NCBI GenBank assembly: GCA_964553135.1
Contig: CAZKJL010000001.1
Coordinates: 744,001-808,000, forward strand
Direction of reading: 5' to 3'
Length of the DNA: 64,000 nt
Source of the DNA: CAZKJL01 sp964553135
GTDB taxonomy: Bacteria; Patescibacteriota; Gracilibacteria; Peribacterales; Peribacteraceae
This document shows positions 24,686 through 31,090 of the stretch, one piece after another. Numbering within the stretch: the stretch's first letter is position 1; every line of letters begins with the position of its first letter. The notes under the pieces are model-generated. The model did no database searches and was not told the DNA's origin. It saw only the letters and a program-made list of their open reading frames with translations. The translations under genes and the position numbers were made by a program.

Positions 24686-24743
24686 TTGGCTGGGGAGGAT
24701 GGTCTGCTACGCGAGCTTCGCAGACCTGGGCACTCCAGTCCAA
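24686..24743. repeat. tRNA-Gln 3'-end copy L (imperfect palindrome)
   Basis: TGGCTGGGGAGGATGG (24687-24702) is an exact 16-bp direct repeat of the tRNA-Gln 3' end (25058-25073). The copy folds: TTGGCTGG pairs with CCAGTCCAA at the ends (one bulge), with an inner 7-bp stem GGTCTGC/GCAGACC (24701-24726) around a 12-nt loop. The closing arm ends at 24743, immediately before the stop codon (24744-24746) of the GIY-YIG gene. Confidence 0.7.
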
Positions 24744-25016
24744 CTACTTCTCAATCTCCGCAGAATTGGCTGACCAGAAATGACGTTTCGCGAACGCATA
24801 GCCTGAGCCATTCTTCAGGTACATTTCGAACTCCTGAGCTTTCTTTTTATCCTTAAAACAGACGATCACTTCAATATCCCAAGGAATGTGCGGCGCAGTC
24901 GTTCTCGTGAGGCCACGATTATGTTCGTCCATGCGTTCGCGAATGTCCTTCGTGGTGAACCCAACGTAGGTCATCTGCGGATTTTTGATACTTCGAAGCA
25001 GGTAGACACTATGCAT
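24744..25016 (-). CDS. GIY-YIG nuclease-domain protein
   Basis: 90 residues, essentially one GIY-YIG domain: VYLLRSIKNPQMTYVGFTTK gives the paired VYL and YVG strands, then DIRERMDEHNRG with the catalytic Arg and following His-Asn, and a conserved Glu later (KKAQEFEMYLK). Small stand-alone proteins of this type occur in many bacteria; some are homing or repair nucleases. The ATG at 25016 is chosen because TACCCT ends 6 nt before it. Reading further upstream would only translate antisense tRNA. The gene lies between tRNA-Gln and copy L, both sharing the same 16 bp, so it is the innermost unit of the array. Confidence 0.8.
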   Translation of the reverse strand: MHSVYLLRSIKNPQMTYVGFTTKDIRERMDEHNRGLTRTTAPHIPWDIEVIVCFKDKKKAQEFEMYLKNGSGYAFAKRHFWSANSAEIEK

Positions 25017-25032
25017 GAATCGAGGGTAGCCA

Positions 25033-25058
25033 ATTCTGCGAAGCTTGCGAAGCAGAAT
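25033..25058. repeat. Hairpin at the tRNA-Gln 3' end
   Basis: ATTCTGC (25033-25039) and GCAGAAT (25052-25058) pair around the 12-nt loop GAAGCTTGCGAA. The loop of copy L, read on the other strand, is GAAGCTCGCGTA (10 of 12 identical). The stem begins with the last A of the tRNA CCA. No T-run follows, so it is not a standard terminator. Confidence 0.65.
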
Positions 25059-25132
25059 GGCTGGGGAGGATGGATTCGAACCATCGAATGGCGGCTTCAA
25101 AGGCCGCTGCCTTACCGCTTGGCGACTCCCCA
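25058..25132 (-). tRNA. tRNA-Gln (TTG)
   Basis: 75 nt. Acceptor TGGGGAG/CTCCCCA with U1, discriminator G and encoded CCA. Anticodon arm GCGGC-CTTTGAA-GCCGC gives anticodon TTG (Gln). T arm GATGG-TTCGAAT-CCATC. Its 3' end is the parent of copies L, Y and X downstream. Confidence 0.96.
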
Positions 25133-25183
25133 AGATGACGGGATTCTACGGTAAAGGGTGGAGAGGTAGAAGGTGAAACGCGC

Positions 25184-25262
25184 GGATTGCAAAGAATGCC
25201 AAGAGTGCAAGGATTGCAACGATTCCTTGTTTACCTTGCAGTCATTGCAATCCTTGCAACTC
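25184..25262. repeat. Intergenic palindrome of 9-bp TTGCAA-type units
   Basis: Left arm: four consecutive 9-base units of the type ATTGCAAAG, AATGCCAAG, AGTGCAAGG, ATTGCAACG. Right arm: complementary units such as TTGCAGTCA, TTGCAATCC, TTGCAACTC. The whole can fold into a hairpin of about 35 bp. It fills the space between pth (downstream end) and tRNA-Gln. Similar elements: 25851-25931, 26979-27059, 27744-27828. Confidence 0.75.
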
Positions 25263-25263
25263 T

Positions 25264-25812
25264 CTAAAGACCTCCCTTCAACACCGTCCGGGCCGATTCA
25301 ATCGCCGCTTCCAGCGCCGGCTTCATCGCTTTGATGTCCTCGTCGCTCATCTTGGAGAGCACCCATGCGGCGAGGTCCATTTGCTCCGGCTGCTGCCCGA
25401 GGCCGATGCGGTGACGCGGGAAGTCTCCGCCGAACGAATCGACGATGGACTTGAGTCCGTTGTGCGTACCGGGTCCGCCCGTCAGGCGCAGTCGGTGGGT
25501 ACCGAGCGGCAGGTCGATGTCGTCGCACAGAATGAGAACCTGCTTGGCGGCATCGAGCTTGAAAAAGTCGACGAGCTTGCGCATGCATTCGCCCGAGCGG
25601 TTCATGAACGTCGTCGGTTTCACGAGCAGCACGGGTTTGCCGTCGAGTTTTCCTTCGGCCATGTGGCACAAGAATTTCTGTTTGTCCTCGTACTCCCCTG
25701 CCCCCGTTTCCTTGGCCAAAAAATCGAGCGCCATCCAACCCGCGTTATGACGCGTCAGTTCATATTGCTTGCCCGGATTTCCGAGACCGATGATGACGAG
25801 GGATGGCTTCAT
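25264..25812 (-). CDS. pth: Peptidyl-tRNA hydrolase
   Basis: 182 residues. It cleaves peptidyl-tRNA released from stalled ribosomes. The family motifs GLGNPGKQYELTRHNAGW (with the catalytic His), KPTTFMNRSGE, DDIDLPLG and GGPGTHNGLKS are all intact. TATACT ends 7 nt before the ATG, suggesting a leaderless mRNA. The gene is framed on both sides by 9-bp periodic palindromes (25184-25262 and 25851-25931). Confidence 0.96.
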   Translation of the reverse strand: MKPSLVIIGLGNPGKQYELTRHNAGWMALDFLAKETGAGEYEDKQKFLCHMAEGKLDGKPVLLVKPTTFMNRSGECMRKLVDFFKLDAAKQVLILCDDIDLPLGTHRLRLTGGPGTHNGLKSIVDSFGGDFPRHRIGLGQQPEQMDLAAWVLSKMSDEDIKAMKPALEAAIESARTVLKGGL

Positions 25813-25850
25813 TGGATTGAGTATAGCTGGAGTTTCTCCATGAGCGGAAA

Positions 25851-25931
25851 GATTGCAGTGATTGCAGGGAGTGCAAGGATCGCAAAGAAACTTCCTTGCA
25901 CTCCTTGCAGTCTTTGCTTGCTTTGCATTCC
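25851..25931. repeat. Intergenic palindrome of 9-bp TTGCAA-type units
   Basis: Units ATTGCAGTG, ATTGCAGGG, AGTGCAAGG, ATCGCAAAG on the left; TTGCACTCC, TTGCAGTCT, TTGCTTGCT, TTGCATTCC on the right. Same architecture as 25184-25262. It lies between the end of the 25931-26335 gene and pth. Confidence 0.75.
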
Positions 25932-26335
25932 TACAGTCGCGCCCCCAAATCCGTGAGCGCCTTGTGGTAAATCACGATGGCGCGATTCACTTCAGCATCG
26001 TTCATTTCGTGGCTGAGCTCATGGACCGCCTTGTTCCTGAGCTTGTGCGCCCACCAGAGGTCATTGAGGTTCGAAAATCTCGGTCCTGCTTTCTTGAGCT
26101 TGTCGCCGAGCGAGCCCTTGTAACCCAGGAGGCGCAGCGCCTCATCCAAAATCTTGTCGGCCTCCACGATCTTGAGTGACCCGTGCTCGTGGGCGTTCAC
26201 GCGCTTCCATGCTTGTTCGATGGCGATGCGTGCGCCTGCGCGAAGTGCGCGCTTCATCAGCTTGATGAACATGTACTGCACCACGATGGCCGCGACGAGG
26301 AGAGCCGTAAACAGAATGAGAATCGCCGTGCTCAT
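25931..26335 (-). CDS. Hypothetical single-TM protein
   Basis: 134 residues: one N-terminal membrane helix (AILILFTALLVAAIVVQYMF) and a cytosolic helical domain with GYKGSLGDKLKKAGPRFSNL and WWAHKLRNKAVHELSHEMND. The HKLRN..VHE pattern is conserved-looking, but I do not recognise a named family. It overlaps the upstream PH-domain gene by 4 bp (ATGA), so the two are made together. A role at the membrane with the bPH2 protein is inferred. Confidence 0.6.
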   Translation of the reverse strand: MSTAILILFTALLVAAIVVQYMFIKLMKRALRAGARIAIEQAWKRVNAHEHGSLKIVEADKILDEALRLLGYKGSLGDKLKKAGPRFSNLNDLWWAHKLRNKAVHELSHEMNDAEVNRAIVIYHKALTDLGARL

Positions 26336-26955
26336 CTCTTGACCGGGGGCTTCTTTGGGGCGATTTTCTGCGCGCTCTTTTCGGCGGATTGTTTCTGCAT
26401 CGTCGATGCGACGAATTCGGCGAGAATGTTTTGGACCGTCGTTGCGTCTTTCATGTTCTTCTTGAGCATGTAGGCTTCCATGGCTCCCAGAATCACCTCT
26501 TCCACGCGCCTGGGCTTTTTCACATAGTCCATGCTGATGGTGCCGCCGGTCGATACTTTCTCCAGCGTCATTTCGCCGTAGCCGAACACCGTCGCCATGA
26601 TGCCGTTCGTTTCGTACTCCACTCCCTCGAGATCACTGTAGAGCACGCGCGCCGATTTTCGGTGAAACATGCCGTGCCACTCCAAGTCCACGATTCCTTT
26701 GTTGGTGATGACCCACGCGTCCAAGTAGTAATCCATGAAGTTGCGGATCCACCAAATGCCCACGCTCACGGCGGCGAGCGACACTCCGTAGACGACGTAC
26801 TTGGTGTGCACGAAATAGAGCACGCTCCACACCGCGGCGAAGACGATGGTCGGGAGCCAGAGTGCCTTGATGCCCATGAGCCAATGCTTGTGCACGACGA
26901 GGAGAATTTTTTCCTCATCATCGAGGTGCTGGTCGAAGAAGAAGTTGTTGAGCAC
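26332..26955 (-). CDS. Membrane bPH2 (DUF304) domain protein
   Basis: 207 residues. An N-terminal cytosolic part (DEEKILLVVHKHWLMGIKAL) is typical of these proteins. Two membrane helices follow, then a PH-like domain with DAWVITNKGIVDLEWHG and SDLEGVEYE, and a basic C-terminal tail. The start is a GTG: TACACT ends exactly 6 nt before it. It is divergent from lepB, with the 9-bp palindrome 26979-27059 between them. A similar two-TM PH-domain protein is encoded at 9985-10467. Confidence 0.8.
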   Translation of the reverse strand: MLNNFFFDQHLDDEEKILLVVHKHWLMGIKALWLPTIVFAAVWSVLYFVHTKYVVYGVSLAAVSVGIWWIRNFMDYYLDAWVITNKGIVDLEWHGMFHRKSARVLYSDLEGVEYETNGIMATVFGYGEMTLEKVSTGGTISMDYVKKPRRVEEVILGAMEAYMLKKNMKDATTVQNILAEFVASTMQKQSAEKSAQKIAPKKPPVKR

Positions 26956-26978
26956 GGGGGAAGTGTAACACCGGAGTG

Positions 26979-27059
26979 GGATTGCAAAGAAGGCAAAGAG
27001 TGCAGGGATTGCAACGAATTTCTTTGCACTCTTTGCAATCTTTGCAGTCGTTGCAATTC
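26979..27059. repeat. Intergenic palindrome of 9-bp TTGCAA-type units
   Basis: Units ATTGCAAAG, AAGGCAAAG, AGTGCAGGG, ATTGCAACG, then TTTGCACTC, TTTGCAATC, TTTGCAGTC, GTTGCAATT. It lies in the divergent promoter region between the bPH2 gene and lepB, so it cannot be acting only as a terminator here. Confidence 0.75.
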
Positions 27060-27114
27060 AGAGATTAAGACCTTCTCATTCTCACCCCCTCTGCGGTCTG
27101 CTATACTGTCCCCG

Positions 27115-27741
27115 ATGTCTCCAAAACTCACCAAGCGAAGCATTCTGTTCCACGTCTTCGACGTGACGCTCAACATCGTGATCATCGTGGCGATCGTCGC
27201 CATCATCCGCACGTTCGTCGTGTCTCCGTTCCAAATCGAAGGCAATTCCATGACCGCGACGCTGGAGGACAAGGAGTACATCGTCATCAATAAATTCAGG
27301 TACATCGTGGGTTCTCCCGGCCGCGGGGACATCGTCGTATTCCGTCCGCCCACCGACCTCGGCAAGTACTACGTGAAGCGCGTCATCGGACTCCCCGGCG
27401 ACACCATCGTCGTCCGCGACGGCAACGTGTTCCTGCGTGACCGCACGAAGGGCGACATCAAGCTCGACGAGCCGTACCTCAATTCCATCAACCGCGGAAA
27501 GACGTACCGCTACCCCGTTCCGAGCGGCGATACCACCGAGGAAGTCTTCGAGGTCCCGGAGGGCCAGTATTTCGTCCTCGGTGACAACCGCCAAGGCAGC
27601 TTGGATTCGCGCAGCTTCGCTCACCTCGGCACGCACCAGACGGCGTTCGTTCCGCAGCACAACATCAAGGGAAGCGTGTGGTTCGTGGCTTTGCCGATCA
27701 CGAAGATTCATGCGTTCGATGTGCCGACGTACGAACTTTAA
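27115..27741 (+). CDS. lepB: Signal peptidase I
   Basis: 208 residues. Serine-lysine peptidase that removes signal peptides outside the membrane. One N-terminal membrane helix (IVIIVAIVAIIRTFVV) precedes the catalytic Ser in QIEGNSM. The Lys box is YYVKRVIGLPGD, and box E is GQYFVLGDNRQGSLDSR. The ATG at 27115 lies 7 nt after TATACT; upstream in-frame codons belong to non-coding sequence. It serves the exported proteins seen across this window. Confidence 0.95.
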   Translation: MSPKLTKRSILFHVFDVTLNIVIIVAIVAIIRTFVVSPFQIEGNSMTATLEDKEYIVINKFRYIVGSPGRGDIVVFRPPTDLGKYYVKRVIGLPGDTIVVRDGNVFLRDRTKGDIKLDEPYLNSINRGKTYRYPVPSGDTTEEVFEVPEGQYFVLGDNRQGSLDSRSFAHLGTHQTAFVPQHNIKGSVWFVALPITKIHAFDVPTYEL

Positions 27742-27743
27742 AA

Positions 27744-27828
27744 AGGAATCCAAAGAAACCCACGAAACCAAGGAATCCAAGGATATTTCGTTGGTTTCAT
27801 TGGATTCTTAGGTTTCCTTGGTTTCCTG
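27744..27828. repeat. Intergenic palindrome of 9-bp AACCAAGG-type units
   Basis: Left arm units AATCCAAAG, AAACCCACG, AAACCAAGG, AATCCAAGG; right arm TTGGTTTCA, TTGGATTCT, TAGGTTTCC, TTGGTTTCC. Same plan as the TTGCAA-type elements but with a different unit. It begins 2 bp after the lepB stop. Confidence 0.75.
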
Positions 27829-27846
27829 AAAACATCGCAACTTCGC

Positions 27847-27875
27847 TTGCTACAAAGCGCTCAATTCGGTATCAT
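27847..27875 (+). promoter_or_regulatory. Predicted promoter of secE-nusG
   Basis: TTGCTA (27847-27852) and TATCAT (27870-27875) with a 17-bp spacer, 41 nt before the secE ATG. Confidence 0.6.
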
Positions 27876-27916
27876 GATTTCAGTCAGCAGCCCTTTTTAC
27901 CGTATCTACCGAAATT

Positions 27917-28093
27917 ATGATCACTTACTTCCGTGAAAGTCTCGAGGAATTGCGCCAGGTCCGTTGGCCCACGCAACAGCAGTCCGTACGCCTCACCGCC
28001 ATCGTCATCGGTTTTCTTGCCGTTTCCGCCATCTTCTTCGGATTGGTGGACTCGCTGTTCTCCGAAATCATCCGCCTTACCGTCAAAATTTAA
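27917..28093 (+). CDS. secE: Protein translocase subunit SecE
   Basis: 58-residue single-helix SecE, a required part of the SecYEG channel. The N-terminal amphipathic segment ESLEELRQVRWPTQQQS carries the family signature (E-L-x-x-V-x-W-P-T), followed by one membrane helix (LTAIVIGFLAVSAIFFGLV). It lies 18 bp before nusG, the usual bacterial order. The expected rplK-rplA genes do not follow nusG. Confidence 0.95.
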   Translation: MITYFRESLEELRQVRWPTQQQSVRLTAIVIGFLAVSAIFFGLVDSLFSEIIRLTVKI

Positions 28094-28111
28094 ACCTCAC
28101 TCCCCTCTCCC

Positions 28112-28657
28112 ATGGTCAAGCAAGACCCATCAGCAGGCCGCAACTGGTATGTCGTGCACACGTATTCGGGTTACGAGGACAGCGTGAAGAAGTCCATCGA
28201 ACAGCGCACGGAGACCTTCGGCATGAAGGACTACGTGTTCACCGTTGTCGTTCCCAAGGAAAAGCAGATCGTCTTCAAGAAAGGCGAGCCCATGGAAGAA
28301 GAGAAGAAGTTGTTCCCGGGCTACGTGCTCGTGGACATGATCGTGACCGATGAAAGCTGGTACATGGTCAGAAACACCCCCAACGTCACCGGTTTCGTGG
28401 GCTCCGGCAACATTCCGGTTCCCGTCACTCCCGAAGAGTTCGGTGTCGTGGAGCGCCGCATGGGTGAGGAGACCGCCAAGTTCAAGAGCGACTTCCAGGT
28501 GGGTGAACTCGTCGTCATCATCGACGGTCCGTTCAAGAACTACGAAGGCACCATCGACGCCGTGGATGTGGACAAGGGCAAGCTCACCGTTCTCGTTCTC
28601 ATCTTCGACCGCGACACGCCGGTGGAACTCGATTTCACGCAGGTTCGCAAGAAATAG
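28112..28657 (+). CDS. nusG: Transcription elongation/antitermination factor NusG
   Basis: 181 residues. NGN domain (WYVVHTYSGYEDSVKKSIEQ; FPGYVLVDM; VRNTPNVTGFVG) followed by the C-terminal KOW domain (GELVVIIDGPFKNYEGTIDA). It binds RNA polymerase and couples it to the ribosome or Rho. Length and motif order are normal. The ATG is preceded by the pyrimidine tract ACTCCCCTCTCCC, not by a Shine-Dalgarno sequence. Confidence 0.96.
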   Translation: MVKQDPSAGRNWYVVHTYSGYEDSVKKSIEQRTETFGMKDYVFTVVVPKEKQIVFKKGEPMEEEKKLFPGYVLVDMIVTDESWYMVRNTPNVTGFVGSGNIPVPVTPEEFGVVERRMGEETAKFKSDFQVGELVVIIDGPFKNYEGTIDAVDVDKGKLTVLVLIFDRDTPVELDFTQVRKK

Positions 28658-28696
28658 TCGCATCAAGGTGATGTGGCCGAATCGTCTTTCTCGTTT

Positions 28697-28721
28697 TGTG
28701 ATAACAGAATCCTTAATCACA
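28697..28721. promoter_or_regulatory. Inverted repeat upstream of the 28789 gene
   Basis: TGTGAT (28697-28702) and ATCACA (28716-28721) are perfect complements 13 bp apart. It could be an operator for a dimeric regulator or a weak hairpin after nusG. No regulator can be assigned. Confidence 0.35.
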
Positions 28722-28788
28722 GGGTGGCGTTTTGTCATGTAAGATTTTGCGCGTCATACGTCTCATACGTATCTTTCCCAATCATCCC

Positions 28789-29433
28789 ATGCGTCTCCCG
28801 CTCATCGCGTCCGGCCTCATCGCCCTCGCTCTTCCCATTTCCGCACTCGCACTCGAAGGCATCGGACCGCGCGTCACCATCACCGGTACCGTGGATTCGG
28901 TTCAGATTTCCGAAAAGCAATCGTTCTCCGAGGAGGGCGGTCAGTTGGTGGTCACCGCGAGCAACGGTCAGAAAGTGACCGTCGTTCTGCAGGACACGGC
29001 GACGATCATTTCCGAGGGACGTCTGAGCCGCAAGCAGCTCCTCCCCGTGAACATCATGCAGGGCATGCAGGTTCGGGTTCGCGGATGGAGAGTGGACAGC
29101 AACACCATCTCGGCATCGCTCGTCATCATCATGAACATCGAGCTCAACCCGGTACTGTCGCTCAACGGAACGCTGCAGGCCATCGACGGCGGCAAGATCA
29201 CGGTGCTCTCGCAGGACGGAGTCACGCGCGTCTTCAACGTCACGAACGAAACGGAAATCAACCTGACGTACACGGCACGCGGCACGAACGGCCTCACGCT
29301 CGTCGGCAAACAGCTTCTGCTCACGTTGAACCCGCTCGATCAAACGCAGGTCCGCATCATCCGCATCAACGGCGATGACAACTCCACGCGTACCGAAAAG
29401 CCCACGACCGTGCAGCTCAAGAAGCGCGAGTAG
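28789..29433 (+). CDS. Exported protein with DUF5666-like beta domains
   Basis: 214 residues. Signal peptide (LIASGLIALALPISALA), then two OB-like beta repeats: VTITGTVDSVQISEKQ...LVVTASNGQKVTVVL and LNGTLQAIDGGKITVLSQDG. The spacing of V-x-G-x-V/I and the strand pattern resemble DUF5666 domains of exported proteins. Function unknown. Its 3' end overlaps the 3' end of the convergent murJ by 17 bp. Confidence 0.65.
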   Translation: MRLPLIASGLIALALPISALALEGIGPRVTITGTVDSVQISEKQSFSEEGGQLVVTASNGQKVTVVLQDTATIISEGRLSRKQLLPVNIMQGMQVRVRGWRVDSNTISASLVIIMNIELNPVLSLNGTLQAIDGGKITVLSQDGVTRVFNVTNETEINLTYTARGTNGLTLVGKQLLLTLNPLDQTQVRIIRINGDDNSTRTEKPTTVQLKKRE

Positions 29434-30763
29434 GGAGACGCCGGATGACCGTCGCAAGCAATCCGCCGAGGAAGATCGTTTGGCAGATCTGCGCCGTGAT
29501 GTACGCCACCGCAAGCGCGTAGAGCCCGAGTTTCGGGAGCAGCAACGTACCCGCCGTTACGGCGACGACGCAGCTCAAGACGCTGCTGATGGCCGGCCAA
29601 CCCGTATTCTTCAGTGAGTAAAACGATCGCAGGATGATGTGGTTGGTGCTCTCGAACGGTACGGCGATGGCGTAGATCAGGAGCGATGAAATGAACATCG
29701 GTGCGGTGGACGCTTCCAGATGCATGAGCCATGCGGCGATGCTCGAGCAGAGCGCGAGCGCCACGGCTCCCGGTACGGCGAGGGCCAAATTTACGATGAG
29801 TGCATGACGAATGTGAGCCTTGAGCGTGGCGGTATCCCCTTTCGCGGCGGACTGGCTCATGAGCGAGAACGCCGACTGAGCAAGCGCGATACCCACGATG
29901 CCCGGGATGACCGACTCGAAGTTGCTGGCGAATTGGTTGAGCGCCACCATTTGTTTGCCGAGGCCCGAAGCCAGGCGATCCAGAAGCAGAAGTTGCAGCT
30001 GCAGCGCGCTGAGCGCGGCCATGCGCGGAATGAGGAGTAATCCCATGTGTTTGATCTCATCGTGCAAGAGGCCTCCGTCACTGAGGCGGAATCGGAAGCC
30101 GTGCGACAGAGCATCCCAGCCGCGCAAGAGTACGTAGATCACCGTGCCGATGACCGTGCCGACGATGGGTCCGATGGGCCCGAGCAGCGGCGTGAGAAGA
30201 TACGTGCCGCCGATGGTGCCGAGCGCCCACAGGATGGGCGTGATGCCGTACATCCAGTAGCGTTGAACGCTGATTTGGTACTGACCGAGCGCGTTGCCGA
30301 ACACGAACAGGAAATTGGTGAGGAGCGCCACGCGGCCGAACTTGATGTAGAGCGCCAGCGACGGCCCTTCAAATTTGACGAGATGCGGAGCGATCCACGG
30401 GAAGAAGATCGCCAGGGTGAGAGCGACGATGCCGAACCCCAGCCCGAACACGATCATCGTGCTCGTGAGGATCTTGTCCATCTCGTGCTTTCTGTCGTGG
30501 GCCAAGTGTCCCGCCAAAAACGGAACGACGACGACGCTGAGGCACGACATCACCAGAACCTGGAACAGGAGGTCGCTGGGGCGAAACGCCGCGATGTAGA
30601 CGGACGCCACGCCGAGCGGGTCCGAGCCCAGAGGGAACATGATGGAAAACGCTTGGTCACGCAGAAAACCGCACACCGATGACGCGAGCGATGTGAATGC
30701 CAAAATCGCCGCGCCGCCGGCGATGCGCTTTTCGGAGAGCAGTGAGATGAGAAGTTTTCTCAT
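29417..30763 (-). CDS. murJ: Lipid II flippase MurJ
   Basis: 448 residues, about 14 membrane helices of the MOP/MviN superfamily. Family segments: SSVCGFLRDQAFSIMFPLG near the N-terminus with the conserved Arg, AAFRPSDLLFQVLV, FGNALGQYQISVQRYW and the late SFYSLKNTGWP. It moves lipid II across the membrane for peptidoglycan synthesis, consistent with murC in this window. The ATG at 30763 starts the conserved basic N-terminal segment; a pyrimidine-rich stretch precedes it. Convergent 17-bp coding overlap with the preceding gene. Confidence 0.9.
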   Translation of the reverse strand: MRKLLISLLSEKRIAGGAAILAFTSLASSVCGFLRDQAFSIMFPLGSDPLGVASVYIAAFRPSDLLFQVLVMSCLSVVVVPFLAGHLAHDRKHEMDKILTSTMIVFGLGFGIVALTLAIFFPWIAPHLVKFEGPSLALYIKFGRVALLTNFLFVFGNALGQYQISVQRYWMYGITPILWALGTIGGTYLLTPLLGPIGPIVGTVIGTVIYVLLRGWDALSHGFRFRLSDGGLLHDEIKHMGLLLIPRMAALSALQLQLLLLDRLASGLGKQMVALNQFASNFESVIPGIVGIALAQSAFSLMSQSAAKGDTATLKAHIRHALIVNLALAVPGAVALALCSSIAAWLMHLEASTAPMFISSLLIYAIAVPFESTNHIILRSFYSLKNTGWPAISSVLSCVVAVTAGTLLLPKLGLYALAVAYITAQICQTIFLGGLLATVIRRLPTRAS

Positions 30764-30827
30764 GAAGGAGTGGACAATCGTCGGTCGGAGACGCGCGATA
30801 GTTCGGGTCGAATGATACGCTTTTTGC

Positions 30828-31049
30828 ATGCTTCTCGATACACCCGGGAGTCAGGATGGGCGCCTTTCCGCGATGGTCACGCGTCTGATGGACGATCAGG
30901 CGGCGCGGAGACGCAATCCGAACGGCGGCTTCATCGAAGGTCTGGTCGACCACGAGCCTCTCTCGATCATCGGTGAGTCCGTCGAAGGGGTTGCAAGCTC
31001 GGTGGGAGCCGAAATAGAGGGTCTCATCGATCCCCTGAGCCTTTTGTAA
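30828..31049 (+). CDS. Small hypothetical protein
   Basis: 73 residues, hydrophilic, no signal or membrane segment, no family recognised. Support for being real: TACGCT ends 6 nt before the ATG as in many neighbouring genes, and it fills the space between divergent murJ and purL with only 41 bp to purL. Confidence 0.5.
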   Translation: MLLDTPGSQDGRLSAMVTRLMDDQAARRRNPNGGFIEGLVDHEPLSIIGESVEGVASSVGAEIEGLIDPLSLL

Positions 31050-31090
31050 TCCGATGTGACTTTTTTTCGCCGAACCCTTAGGATCCGCAC

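Noticed and set aside
24744..25133. Longer form of the GIY-YIG protein starting inside tRNA-Gln
   Set aside because: The first 39 codons would be antisense-free translation of the tRNA and its hairpin; the ATG at 25016 has a well-placed -10.
25184..27828. 9-bp repeats as a CRISPR array
   Set aside because: Units are 9 bp, contiguous, inverted between arms and lack spacers; no cas genes.
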